Assembly: GCA_035772405.1 (NCBI GenBank)
Contig: JAYKKM010000025.1
Coordinates: 124,001-188,000 of the forward strand
DNA: 64,000 nucleotides
DNA from: Chrysogorgia sp. JL179-B06
Lineage: Eukaryota > Cnidaria > Anthozoa > Scleralcyonacea > Chrysogorgiidae
Direction: 5' to 3'
The position numbers and the translations under genes are program-made. Under the pieces are notes generated by a model. The model saw nothing but the letters and a program-made list of their open reading frames with translations, was not told the origin of the DNA and ran no database searches. Shown piece by piece: positions 27,201 through 37,000 of the stretch. The stretch's first letter is position 1, and each line of letters starts with the position of its first letter.

Positions 27201-28464
27201 ACTTGTCATCTTCATTCTTTATATTAATCAAACCTTTCGACGCGTTCCTCAACTCCTCTGGTAGCTCAACATAACTCGATCCTTTAAGAGGCTTATACAC
27301 TACCACATTAATATAGTGATCAATAATACTGTCTACAACCCATCCAGACCCTTCTGACAACCACACAGCTATACGATTTACTATCTCCTCACTAGCTTGG
27401 TTCGTAGTCCCACTAATATCAACACTACTAGTCACTGTTTTGACTACACTATTGAAGAATTCTGTTTTAAACACAGACTCTCCATCATCAATTTGTTTCT
27501 CTAGAGTCACTCTCAATGTCTCGGAAAACATTAAACCTTTCAGTCTCTCTAACTCTTTCTGTAAAGTTGAGCCCACTACTCCTCTAGTCTTGACTAGTTG
27601 TTTTAGTGGATCCTTGTTGTCGATCACCTCAACACTATACGACTTGGTATACCCTTTGAGAGCAACTCTCCTTTGTATTACAGTAGGACGCATCTTAGCA
27701 ATAAGGTTAGTGATTCTCTCATACTCTTTGTCTGAGACCTCCTGACTTAATTGTGACCTCCTCTTGTATCGTCTAAGATCACGTCTAGCCTTTCTGACCT
27801 CCCTAACTCTGGTGACTCTATTAATAACGTTCTCTCTAGATACCCTTCTAATAAGGTCCATCCACTTATACCCTAATGCTTTAGCATCAGCTAGATAACC
27901 AGACATCCTCTCTAGAAAACTCATCTTAATATTCGGTATAACTAAGTTACCAGAACCCATATCAGGACCACGTGCACCACCACTCGATAGTGTACCACTA
28001 CGAGCGACATTACCATCCATAATAGAGTCACGTTTACTCTCAGACATTTTCACACGAGTCGTTTTATTATTTAATATAGCTAAGTCCTTAGACCTTTTCG
28101 AACCACGAGCCCCACCCGACTCACGACTTGAAACAAAGTCCATATCAGGACCACTCACAATATTGTTTGACATAGTCTTGTTACGAGCGACATCCTCACC
28201 CGCAGCAGCCCCACGTCTAGACACCTCACTCTGTAGCCTACTAGCTGAGACACGTCTATGACTCCCCAAACCATGCGACACATCGTCTATTAGTAGTCTC
28301 GAAAGTGGTGGTAACAGCACACTTTTTCCATTTGAATGTCTCAACTTCTCTGGTGAACCAAGCACTTTTTCCGTTTTTGGATTCCACATATTTGCTCGAC
28401 AGATATATGTGGAATACAAAAACGGAAAAAGTGCTTGGTTCTCCAGAGAAAAAAGTTGAGACAT
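24265..28464 (-). CDS. Protein-primed family B DNA polymerase (pPolB)
   Basis: The open frame has 1399 codons, but residues 1-58 are encoded by the terminal hairpin; the true start may be M26, M97 (28176) or later. Numbering is from the frame start. The N-terminal about 400 residues are basic and may hold the terminal-protein region. A Cys/His cluster lies at about 524-556. The exonuclease has YADFEAI (591-597), FHNLRGYDSHF (736-746) and YLKSDVLLLAD (881-891); between Exo I and Exo II is a second zinc site (CHICDRK, HCHVTGKYRG). The polymerase has motif A YLDANNLYGW (979-988), motif B KLMNNSVFGK (1141-1150) and motif C FTDTDSLMY (1239-1247). All catalytic residues are present. It replicates the linear genome from a protein primer. 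Convergent with the rightward block. Confidence 0.95.
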   Translation of the reverse strand: MSQLFSLENQALFPFLYSTYICRANMWNPKTEKVLGSPEKLRHSNGKSVLLPPLSRLLIDDVSHGLGSHRRVSASRLQSEVSRRGAAAGEDVARNKTMSNNIVSGPDMDFVSSRESGGARGSKRSKDLAILNNKTTRVKMSESKRDSIMDGNVARSGTLSSGGARGPDMGSGNLVIPNIKMSFLERMSGYLADAKALGYKWMDLIRRVSRENVINRVTRVREVRKARRDLRRYKRRSQLSQEVSDKEYERITNLIAKMRPTVIQRRVALKGYTKSYSVEVIDNKDPLKQLVKTRGVVGSTLQKELERLKGLMFSETLRVTLEKQIDDGESVFKTEFFNSVVKTVTSSVDISGTTNQASEEIVNRIAVWLSEGSGWVVDSIIDHYINVVVYKPLKGSSYVELPEELRNASKGLINIKNEDDKCFMWCHVLHKCPVGNNPQRVSKHKKNVGSVNYEGVRFPVDTKQYNKIERQNGISISVFGYEDKQPFPIYVSEEKFEDHMDLLLITNGVKRHYVYIKDFGRFMCGQSNHKCRKNFCRYCLHCFTTNEILENHKEVCMVVNGKQAIKMPVEEDSTLEYENYHKQLEVPFVIYADFEAITEKVDNVTPLTGSYTSEYQRHTDCGYGYKVVCCYDDKYSKPVEMFRGPKAVKKFMKKMLEEVKYCKKVRKDHFNKDMVMTIADKVNFKEATKCHICDRKYKRKNVRVRDHCHVTGKYRGSAHQLCNRNYRLTDKIPVIFHNLRGYDSHFIMQEIGKIGQKINVIPNNMEKYMAFMLGKHLVFLDSFQFMSSSLANLVNNLPKECLKYTSELFQGEKLELVSRKGVYPYDYMDSFDKFNELELPSKESFYSILNDEHVSDTDYEHAQEVWKTMGVENMGEYHDLYLKSDVLLLADVFENFRRTCKQYYQLDPCHYFTSPVLSWDAALKMTGVELKLMTNINMFQFIEKGMRGGVSCITHRHGEANNKYMKGYDSSKPSKHIVYLDANNLYGWAMCQYLPTGGFEWVEGFDINNLDKYNNDSDKGLILEVDLEYPEELHDLHNDYPLAPERMKVSSDMLSNYCKTIQNKFKISVGEVAKLVPNLNGNSKYVVHYRNLQLYKSLGMKVKKIHRVLQFDQSPWLKQYIDFNTDKRTQAKNDFEKDFFKLMNNSVFGKTMENLRKRVNVELVTDKEKLKKLTSKPTFVSSKIFDNNLVAVHKIKEILTLNRPAYVGMCILDLSKTMMYDFHYNNIKKEYGNKAKLLFTDTDSLMYEIKTEDVYKDMYANKEVFDFSGYDKSSPYFYPTNKKVIGKMKDETLGVPIVEFVGLRSKMYSYIKEDGKGGKTAKGIKKSTIRNNIRHDNYKSVLTNGEQMSHIIKTIRSKSHRLGSYEINKISLSCFDDKRFILPDGVSSYAYGHYKIVQN

Positions 28465-28508
28465 GAAAAATGGAAAAATGTGCTGGTAGCCCCACTTTCT
28501 ATACTACT
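28292..28508. repeat. Right terminal hairpin of P1
   Basis: The inner arm from AGTAGTCTCG (28292) pairs with the outer arm ending CTATACTACT (28508). Arms are about 100 bp with a short loop near 28393-28402. Matching blocks include gtggaatac/gtattccac-like sequence around the loop, 'aaccaagcactttttccg' against its complement, and 'gtctcaactt' against 'aagttgagac'. Arms differ at scattered positions. The outermost 30 bp match the left terminus; further in, left and right termini diverge, yet each folds on itself. Confidence 0.85.
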
Positions 28509-28514
28509 AATATT
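28509..28514. repeat. 6-bp target site duplication of P1, right copy (AATATT)
   Basis: Directly follows the terminal ...ATACTACT of P1 and matches 10757-10762. Confidence 0.9.
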
Positions 28515-29002
28515 CAAGACGATTTGAACAGTCGCGGTTCGCTTGTTTGTGAACCACTGCGGGCCACGCGCAACGCCGTTTCTGGCGAACAAGCTGGCCC
28601 GGATGGCTTTAGTTCCTGAATCTTTACAAATTCAAATGAACAAAACATCAGAAGAAACAAAATATATTTATTTACTAGTCACTCATCAAACACTTACATT
28701 CGCAAGCTTATAATTCGCGCTGTTTCAGCAGGATAACCCGGCCTTCCACGCTTCGGAGGTGAAGCGCTCGTAGCAGCTTCTATGTATCGAAAAGATTACT
28801 ATAGTAAATGATAAATTTTACGAAAGATATCACAATAATTGATCACTCGGGTATATTTACTTCTTAGAAAACTTGAAAATGGATAATTTATAAGAAGGAT
28901 TGATCAAATATCGACGGATTCGTTTGTGAACTGAAATAGGCGTCCCATAAAATGGCCGCCAAGAAGAAAACAAGCGCGCAAAGCACTACCCTGACACACT
29001 CT
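28515..29002. mobile_element. TTAA-target DNA element, right part
   Basis: The remainder of the small DNA element interrupted by P1. It ends with the complement of the shared terminal word (AAGCGCGCAAAGCACTACC near 28970-28988), then CTGACACACTCT and TTAA at 29003. No open frame of note is present. 28515-28970 is otherwise featureless, with a GC-richer patch near 28535-28600. Confidence 0.7.
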
Positions 29003-29006
29003 TTAA
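29003..29006. repeat. TTAA target duplication, right copy
   Basis: Matches 10581-10584; the BEL integrase reading resumes immediately beyond it. Confidence 0.8.
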
Positions 29007-30528
29007 GCAAGTAAACACCACACCATAATGCTTGCTTGTTTTATTTCGACCGATCTTTACTTTGATGGGTCCAAAATAATTCAATGATATGTATAGGAAT
29101 GGCGGCGTGTATGGCTGTAAACGACAATTTGGTAACTTTGCCATAAACTGCGTTTCTACCTTTGCTGCCATCTCTCGGCAAACTGTGCATGGATACTTGA
29201 CAACTTTGGCAATATTGTGCGCTTTAATAACCCAGTACTTTTTTCTGCAACTCCTGAATGGCTTGCTTGGTGAGCAGCACGGACGATGACCAAGGACACG
29301 TGGTGATTATATGGCAGCAATGAGGGTCTTTCGCTGTCATAAACGATCATTGTGGGATCCAAACGACCGCCAACTCGGATAATGCCTTTCTCATCGACGT
29401 ATGGAGAAAGCGTCTTGAAATCTCCCTTTTCGAACCTTTGTAAGAGGCCAGATTGTGCTTGTTTTAGCCAGTATTCTTCTGCGGCTTTAATTTCTTCTCC
29501 AATCAATGGTCCCATTTCTGATTGGTTGGCTCCAATTTGACCAAATTTGATGCGGGAATTACAGCAAAATCGTTGTACATATTCTGTCACTCTCAGGATC
29601 CTTTCCCATTTGCAGTACCTTTGGCAATCGAAGATCGACTGTTTAACAGTAACCGGACAGGTTATCTTGGCCTTTCTCCTTTCTTTATCGATTTCTTTCA
29701 TGTCGGGTACACTAGTTTCCAGTGGCCATTGGGCTTCGGGTGACTTTAAAAACTCGGGACCATTGAACCATCTACCATCAACTTATTCTGCGGATATACC
29801 TTTTGTGATGTCGTGGACAACATTTTCGACAGTGGGGCAGTGGAACCAATCAGCAGGATCTGAATTCGACTGGATTTCGCTCACTCTGCATGACACAAAC
29901 GGCTTGTAGGAACGTGGCTAACCTTGGATCCAGGCAAGTGTAACACGACTATCAGAAAGAAAGATTGTTCGTTGAATCTTTAGTCTTGTCTCCTCTTGGA
30001 TTGTCTTCGCTAACCGGCTTGCTAGAACTGCAGCTTGTAGCTCCGGACGAGGAATGGTTAATTCCTTTAATGGTGCTACTCGTGATTTGGCGGCAGTAAA
30101 TCGAACTCCATACGTTACATCATCTAATTTCCATCTGGTATTGGCACAAGCCCCAAAGGCTAGTTTGGAGGCGTCACAGAATACTATCAATTGTGGGTCG
30201 TGCGTTGCACCAGGTGGCGTAAGACATCTCTGGAATCGGACTTTATTAAGCGCGCCCATTTCGTCAAATATCTTCATCCACTTTCTTTTAACTTCAGTTG
30301 GAACCTCTTCATCCCAGCTCAAACCATGTTGACAAAGTTCTTGCATGGCTATCTTTGCTTTGATTAAAACGGCTGCTCCAGCTCCAATGGGGTCAAATAT
30401 CCCAGATAACTTGCTTAGAATGAGGCGCTTCGTTAGCTTCGTAAGGGATGCTGATGCTGGCTTGTGATGAGGTGACAATGTACTGGCAAATTGATGAGGG
30501 GAAACTGATGGAACTGTTTCAAGGAGAA
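29007..30528 (-). pseudogene. BEL/Pao pol fragment (peptidase A17/RNase H region to integrase N-terminus), element 1
   Basis: Read on the minus strand from about 30528: the LSKLSGIFDPIGAG motif, which opens the region after RT in BEL/Pao pol; the RNase H-like AAKSRVAPLKELTIPRPELQAAV and FLSDSRVTLAWIQG blocks (30478-29918); a further stretch in shifted frames; then the integrase zinc-binding region and YFGPIKVKIGR up to FTCL at 29010 (29701-28986). Frameshifts near 29910 and 29160 break it. RT and gag are missing because the second Polinton begins at 30547. Confidence 0.85.
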
Positions 30529-30546
30529 ATCAATCGCAAGGTCAAT

Positions 30547-31780
30547 AGTAATACCCCCCCCCCCCCCCCCATATAGGCCGCATTAATATTAATTAGGTAA
30601 ATTGAATTTTTAATGAGCTTTCGAATTTTGAGATTACGTCACGTTTCTCGTCTTCCTTCCAGACCCTCTAACCCTAGTTATTTATGCATACGTCACCAGG
30701 CTCTTCGTCTTCCTTGGAGGAGCATTAACCCTAATTATTTATTCAGATCACGTCATTAAACCTTCAGGATCCCTAACCCTAGCTCGTGTACCTGTAGGAC
30801 CCCAAACCCTAATTAAGTGTTCATTTTATTCGGCCTTATTATTATGCATATTCAGTCTTCACTAACCCTAGTCCTCTTCCTCAGCTCCCATATAATTCCG
30901 ACACCTTCCGAACTTGATTTCCGAAGGTATTACGTCACTATCAAAACGTCGCTCTTTAGATCTCTTAATAATATAAGAAACGCCTTTGCATCTATACACT
31001 TTGCATCGCTACGGCAATGTGAATGTGGGACAGTAGGCAATCCGAAAGTAGCGCATGCGCGCAATCGATCTTGGCTGAATATTATAATCTGGAATGAATT
31101 ATCAATGAAATATCTTATACTTTCAGTTCGTGTATCGACCTACATAGATTCATACGATCGCCCTTATGTTCAAATACCCTTTAAACCTTCAATAGTTCTA
31201 CGAAGATATGAACCCAATTAATTTCGGCTATTTGCGATATTCGCCTTCCGAAGCCTTGAACAACGAAGCGAGTATATTTTAAAAATCACGGAGTCGAACG
31301 AATCATAACGGCTTTTACGAATGTATCGAACTTTACGGCTTTACAGAGTTCATAAGGCCTCTAGTGTGTAAAGTAAGCGATTCCTTGGATAAAGAAATAC
31401 TTCGGCAAGCTAATCGAAAAAAGAAGTCAAAGGTATCGATTTTCCTAAGCGAGATAAAACCTTGCTTGGTATATATTATATTAGCTATTAAATTATTCAA
31501 GAGATAGCTTGTCAAACGAAGCGAAGGTTGAGTGACCACATAGACAATAGCGCATGGGTCATTAACAGTCATTAGTGCTCAACTCGGAAATATTTGCATG
31601 ACTTGGGAATAATTCATTTGTTTTGAGGGTAAATACTGGGATTTTGAGGGTAAAAAAATAGTCAATATGGGATGATGAGGGATAAATTGAGCGGGCAAGT
31701 TCAAACGCGACAATGGTGTTGCCATAGTAAAACTACGTTGCGTCGGAAAGAGAAATAGAGTTATTGTCGGAGCAATAGAC
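30547..31780 (+). repeat. P2 terminal region, left arm
   Basis: Begins AGTAATAC followed by a run of 17 C. Between 30665 and 30865 the word AACCCTA(A/G) occurs five times at irregular spacing. An open stretch at 30817-31221 (also present in the right arm at 41865-42356) has no recognisable domain and I do not call it a gene. 31230-31780 is non-coding except for the decayed integrase N-terminus. Mirror copy: 41400-42632. Confidence 0.6.
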
Positions 31781-31783
31781 GAA

Positions 31784-32643
31784 ATGTGGGAGGCTGATCT
31801 GGTTGTTATGGATTCGTTGAGAAAAGCAAACAATGGCTATAAATACATGTTAACTGTCATTGATGTTTTATCCAAGTATGCGTGGGTAGAACCATTGAAA
31901 ACAAATTCCGGAGAAAATCTGATCAAAGCCTTTAAGAAGATATGTAAGAAAGGCAGACACCCGAGAAACTTCATACCGATAAAGGAACTGAATTTACCAA
32001 CAGACCATTTCAGAAGCTTTTGAAAGATTACAACATTTCGTTTTTCACCACGCACAACGACACCAAAGCGTCTATTGTGGAACGATTTAATCGAACGCTT
32101 AAGGGACAGATGTGGAAATATTTTACAGCTAAGAATACAGTAAAGTATATGGATGTGCTACAAAAGTTGGTGTATTCCTACAACCATTCGCGACATCGGA
32201 GTATTGGAATGAACCGGTTGATGTGAATCACGAGAATGAAAGCATGGTTAAGGCAACGATTGTATGGACACGAATCAACCGCGCTCATTAAGTATAAATT
32301 TAACGTGGGTGATCAAGTGCGAATCAGCAAAGCCAGACGAATATTCAAGAAAGGTTACTTACCCAGCTGGACCGAAGAAGTTTTCACCATAACGAAGCGT
32401 ATACCTAGAAGACCACCAGTGTATAAAATATCCGATTATCACGACGAGGAGTTGGAGGGAACATTTTACGAACAAGAGTTGCAAAGCGTTATCAAGAAAG
32501 ACACTGACTTTTTTAGAGTAGAAAATGTGATTAAGTCGCGCATGCGTGGTAAACACAAAGAATATCTTGTAAAATGGTTAGGTTACTCGAATGATTTTAA
32601 TTCTTGGGTACCGGCTGATAATGTAAAACATATTTCGAAATAA
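31784..32643 (+). pseudogene. P2 integrase with chromodomain, left-arm copy, frameshifted
   Basis: Three consecutive frames carry one integrase. The first aspartate lies in WEADLVVMDSL (31784-32023). The second catalytic block (DKGTEF) is readable near 31980 only in another frame. The glutamate lies in IVERFNRTLKG (32020-32226). The C-terminal SH3-like region (VGDQVRISKARRIFKKGYL) and chromodomain (YLVKWLGYSNDFNSWVPADNV) follow at 32236-32643. Compared with the P1 integrase it is clearly related but a distinct lineage. Not functional as it stands. Confidence 0.85.
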
Positions 32644-32734
32644 AAGTGTGTGAATCTTATAACTTGTGTTCATGTAGTAATAAAGCTATTACTAAATCGT
32701 TCTTCGTACGGCTTCTCTTCGTCCAAAGAATCAT

Positions 32735-33180
32735 GAGGGCGTTTGGGGTGTTCGTAAGGAGATGGGGCGCTTGTGGTGTTTGGGGGTGCATTTGGTGTTA
32801 CCGGGGTATTTGGGGGCTGCATTCGGGGTGTTCGTAAGGAGATGGGGCGCTTGGGGTATTTGGGGGTGTATTTGGTGTTTCCGAGGTATTTGGGGGTGAG
32901 ATGCGGGCGTTTGGAGTATTTGCGGGGTGCATTTGGTGTTTCCGGGGTATTTGCGGGGTGCATTCGGGGTGTTCGTAAGGAGATGGGGCGCTTGAGGTAT
33001 TTGGGGGTGCATTTGGTGTTTCCGGGGCATTTGGGGGTGCATTCGGGGTGTTCGTAGGGAGATGCGGGCGTTTGGGGTATTTGCGGGGTGCTTTCGGGGT
33101 GTTCGTAGGGAGATGCGGGCGTTTGGGGTATTTGCGGGGTGCTTTAGATTGTGCGTTGGGGGGCGTTTGGGGTGTTGGGG
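32735..33180 (+). repeat. G-rich minisatellite, P2 left arm
   Basis: Irregular tandem units built from GGGGTGTTCGTAaGGAGATG, GGGGcGCTTGgGGTATTTG, GGGGTGcATT and TGGTGTTTCCGGGG. The G-runs are regularly spaced, so the G strand could form quadruplexes. It sits between integrase and ATPase. The apparent open frames in it are by-products of the repeat. Mirror copy at 39975-40470, with different unit numbers. Confidence 0.9.
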
Positions 33181-33245
33181 TATTTTCGAGATGATCAGAT
33201 TAGGTATCCTATAAAATTAAATAATTGAGAAAATAGTTTCATTTC

Positions 33246-34053
33246 ATGTTCAGTCGTGAGTCAGAGAACATGTCTCATCACTGTGGCACTTGTGGAAAGA
33301 CTTTGTCAAGAAAAGAACACCTTCGCCGCCATATGAACAACGTTCATGGTAAAAAGATCTCCTCTCAACCAATCTCTTCCGTTGGATTATTCGTCGCATC
33401 AAGTAATAGCGCTAACCATCACAAATTATTTCATTCTGAAGTCACAGACAAGCAACCGGATATGGCTTCCTACGATAGAAGAACGACACATCTCCCGTTT
33501 ACTAGTGCTGTATCAAACTCACTAAACTCAAACCAAAGCCGAACGTATTCCATTCAGTTAACACACCCGTTTGGACTTATGGTCTCTGGAGGAACCAAGA
33601 CAGGAAAAACAACGTTTGTCAAAACATTGTTAGCGAACGCTCAAGTGATGATTGATCCTCCACCTGAAAATATTGTTTACTTTTATTCCGAATATCAGGA
33701 ATCCTTTGCTCAAATAGAGATCCTAGTTTCCGGTATTCAGTTTGTTCAAGGTTTACCTGATTCCATGTTGGATTCTATTAACCCCAAGATAAGGAATTTA
33801 TTTATCATTGACGACATGATGGGGGAAAAGGATGCTATCATTGCTAAATTATTTACGAAAAAGTCGCATCATGGAAACCTTAGTGTCATCTATATCGTAC
33901 AGAATATGTTTCATCAAAGCAAAGATCACCGAACTATATCTCTTAACGCCAGTTATCTGGTTCTAACCAAAAATGTCCGCGATGCCATCCAAGTGATCCA
34001 CCTTGCCAAACAGTTATACCCGAGCAATACCAAATTTTTCCAGCAGGCTTACC
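33246..34053 (+). pseudogene. P2 zinc-finger/packaging ATPase, left-arm copy, split by hAT
   Basis: The N-terminal C2H2 finger (C13, C16, H29, H34; CGTCGKTLSRKEHLRRH) is followed by Walker A GGTKTGKT (about 115-122) and Walker B LFIIDD (about 185-190). The frame is cut at residue about 269 by the hAT insertion; the last 42 or so codons lie at 37456-37591. Otherwise close to the intact copy at 38969-39904. Inactive as it stands. Confidence 0.9.
34046..34053. repeat. 8-bp hAT target duplication, left copy (GGCTTACC)
   Basis: Directly before CAGGGGCGG; repeated at 37456-37463. The uninterrupted sequence is seen in the other P2 arm near 39100. Confidence 0.9.
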
Positions 34054-37000
34054 CAGGGGCGGATCTAGGAAATTTAATACCATAGTCAAAATGGCGGGTA
34101 TATATAATTTTTTTGAATTTGGGTCTCTGAAATGGCATTTCCCACGATCTGACAGCCCTTTTGAGTATTTATTTTAATGTTTTCAAACCTGTTTTTTTGT
34201 GAAACATTTTATTATTTTTCTGATTTTTTTTGTCCAATTCGAACTTTGATAATGTAGCCTCACATATCATAAAAATGTTGGCTGTTTCGCTCTATATCAG
34301 AGCTCATCACCATGCCTAGGGAACGCGTCAAACACAGTAACACATTGTTGCAGTGAATCCGACATGGACAGGTCCAAGGGTTTGAAATCAGAGTTTTCCT
34401 TCTCCTACCTACCCAGAGCTGTCTGGTTTTCAGGCGCCAGATACCTGCCTTTTGCACCTCAACACAAGCAGACATTGTCAGGTTAGAAGATTTGATTAGT
34501 GACCATAATGGAACATTTCATGGACATAGAGCCATAGAGGAGCTCAATACTCAACATTATCCTGGCCAATTTAATCCCAAATCAATGAGTCACCACCCAC
34601 ACCAACCCACCCTAACCCAAGTAACTTTCACCTTTGAGCTGTCTGGTTTTAAGGTGCCAGATACTTGCCTTTTACACCTCTACCCAAGCAGACAATGTCT
34701 GGTTTAAAAGAAGCTTTTATTGATGACCATAATGGAACAGTTCATGGACATAGAGATGCTCATGACTCTCTACATTATCCTGGCCAACTTAACCTTCAAT
34801 TAATCTAACATCTAAATAACTCTTGATACATTACTTTTTAACTATTATTTTGTAATTAATTTTAAATTTCAATTAAAGACACAGACAACTTAAATGTAAG
34901 TCTATTTATTTATTGGGAAAGATAATTGCAAATGGCTTCCAGACTGTAGATGTATAAAATGAATCATATGAAGGTTATATACAGTATCTCTGCAGTAGCC
35001 TAGGTTTTACAGAACATCTATCCAGTAATTAGTTAATTAATGAAACAGTCAAATATTGAATTAAATTATTAAAATGTGTGTTAAAGGTCATCAAATCAAT
35101 TCAATTATTCTGTTGTCAGCTGCAAATTTGTCAATGACTTTCTGAACAGAATGCTTTATTTCTTGATGAATTTCCATCAATACTAAGCCATAAAAAAGTA
35201 ATCTTCAACCATGGTGCTTCTTGTGTAGTTTTTTAATTCCTAAGCATGGCTAAAAAGATTGCTCACACACTGGAAGTGACAGGAAGAGTAGCTAACTTTA
35301 ATGTTCGCAACATGCAAAGAATCAAAAGTAGCAACACTACTGGGATGTGAACCTGTATAGGCAACCCAATATGTCTGCCACAATTCCAACTCAGGGATTG
35401 TAATGGTGCGCTTGTAATACTCAGAAGCATTACTGTAGTAGCAGGAGGATTGGTTTGTCTATGAGCTGCTCTTGCCATAGATTCCTCAATGTCAACTGTT
35501 GAAGCTAAAGAAACAGCCTGATTATTACGACTGAGCATGATTAATCTGATTTTGTGCTGTCATAGCTAAATTATTAAGGGCCTGAATCAATTATAAACCA
35601 TCTAAAATATCATTATTCTTTCCTTGCAGTAACTGAGTAACAGGAAGGGTCATATCAAGAATATTCTTGAGTACTATAAACTGAAAAGAAGAAATTAGTG
35701 TGCTGATTAATTTCACTCATCGTCACCGCAATTGGTTGGCTTTTTCCTGACAATTGACTAAGAATACTGTAGATGTGACAATAGATGTGAAAATAGCTGA
35801 TGTATTTTCATGCAAGCATTCTTTAGAACTACAGTACCTTTGGTGCCGGTATGATACTTAAAACAACAAGTGGCATCATTCCAATATTTAACTGGTTCAG
35901 CAAATAATTTTTGAATTCAATGAGCTTTCCTCAGTGACTTATTGCCAAACAAAACACAGGAACGACAAAAAGCACCATTTACACTAAAAGAATAACATAA
36001 CCATGGATGTACTGTAATTCAAGCCATTTATAAAGAAAACTCCTCCCATTGGTTTTTGGAGTAGAGTATGACTTATCAAGTCTAAAAACATTCTTAATCA
36101 ACATCTCAATTTGCAAGTTGCTCCTACCTTTGACTCTCTCCCTATAACTATAAAAAGCAACATCATACTCGCATTTTGGAAGTCAAAGCAATAATAGAGG
36201 TACTCGTTGTAGATGTAGCTTGTGAACTGAAAATAACCCTTGTAGTACACGAGAGACCAGAATCAAATGCTTTGTGAGACACAGACAGAGGCAGAATAAA
36301 TCGATGTTAAAGCTCGAAGATCCACAGTAAGAGAATTATCACCTATAAGCAATTCCCAGAGGCTTCAGATCTATATAATTCAGACATAACACAAACTAAT
36401 TATTCGTTCCAAGTCAATTGATATGGAAAGGAAACATAGAAATAAACAAACCAAACAGCAGATTTCTTATAGAATAATAAGTGGAAATGTTCGAAATCAA
36501 CTTTACTAATTAAAATTATTATGAACTATCCATACGTGTGATACCAAGTCAAATTACAATAAATAAGTTGAATTTCCGTCTAATTTAAATAATTCACGGT
36601 ACATAGACGATCGTAGTAGACTAGTAAAAGTAATATTGAATGAGAACGCCAAAATAATAGATTATTCACTCACCTTAGACTTTAGAGCAATGCAAGACTC
36701 CTTTAGTTTGACTTGTCAGCTGTAGCATAACAGAGGAATGTATGACTCTGCTCCGAAATCCCTGTGCACTACAGCGCCCAATCATGGGAAAATGTACCTT
36801 TGCCGACAAATCACTGCACATTTGCCGCAATAAAACGTCGTCGTTGCTTTCTAAAGCAGAAACCGCGCATTCGAACACGCTTGTGGAAGTCATGATCGAA
36901 CAGAACAGACTTGACGTACTTCGATCAGGTACTAAGTCAGGGAGTAAGGGCAGAAAGTGCTAAACCAATCAGTACACGCTATTTTGACTGATCTGTGGGT

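Larger units (their letters stand above)
10763..28508. mobile_element. Polinton/Maverick (polintovirus-like) element P1, 17.7 kb, near complete
   Basis: Termini are inverted (AGTAGTATAGAAAGTGGGGC at 10763 and its complement ending at 28508) and flanked by AATATT duplications. Inside are the Polinton hallmarks: retroviral-type integrase with chromodomain, protein-primed family B DNA polymerase, A32-like packaging ATPase, double-jelly-roll major capsid protein and a penton-like protein. A rightward block of about ten accessory genes is added. Genes are intronless and densely packed. Most reading frames are intact, which suggests a recent insertion; the capsid gene has one frame break and a 291-bp tandem duplication sits at the divergent promoter. 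No adenain-type cysteine protease was recognised. Confidence 0.95.
9334..30546 (-). mobile_element. BEL/Pao retrotransposon 1 (minus strand), interrupted by nested insertions
   Basis: BEL/Pao pol fragments lie on both sides of the Polinton in the same orientation: peptidase-A17/RNase H and the integrase N-terminus at 30478-28986, and the integrase core and C-terminus plus 3' LTR at 10584-9334. The integrase is cut between the FTCL and TRAIH motifs, which are normally one residue apart in this family. The cut sits at a duplicated TTAA (10581-10584 and 29003-29006). Gag, protease and RT are absent; the upstream side stops at the second Polinton (30547). Several frameshifts show it is a dead copy. 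Confidence 0.85.

Noticed and set aside
30817..31221. 134-codon frame in the P2 terminal region (163 codons in the other arm)
   Set aside because: Present in both arms only because the arms are duplicated; no domain, and it lies in a terminal repeat with dispersed AACCCTA words.
32670..33057. Pro/Asn/Thr-rich and Gly/Val-rich frames
   Set aside because: By-products of the G-rich minisatellite.
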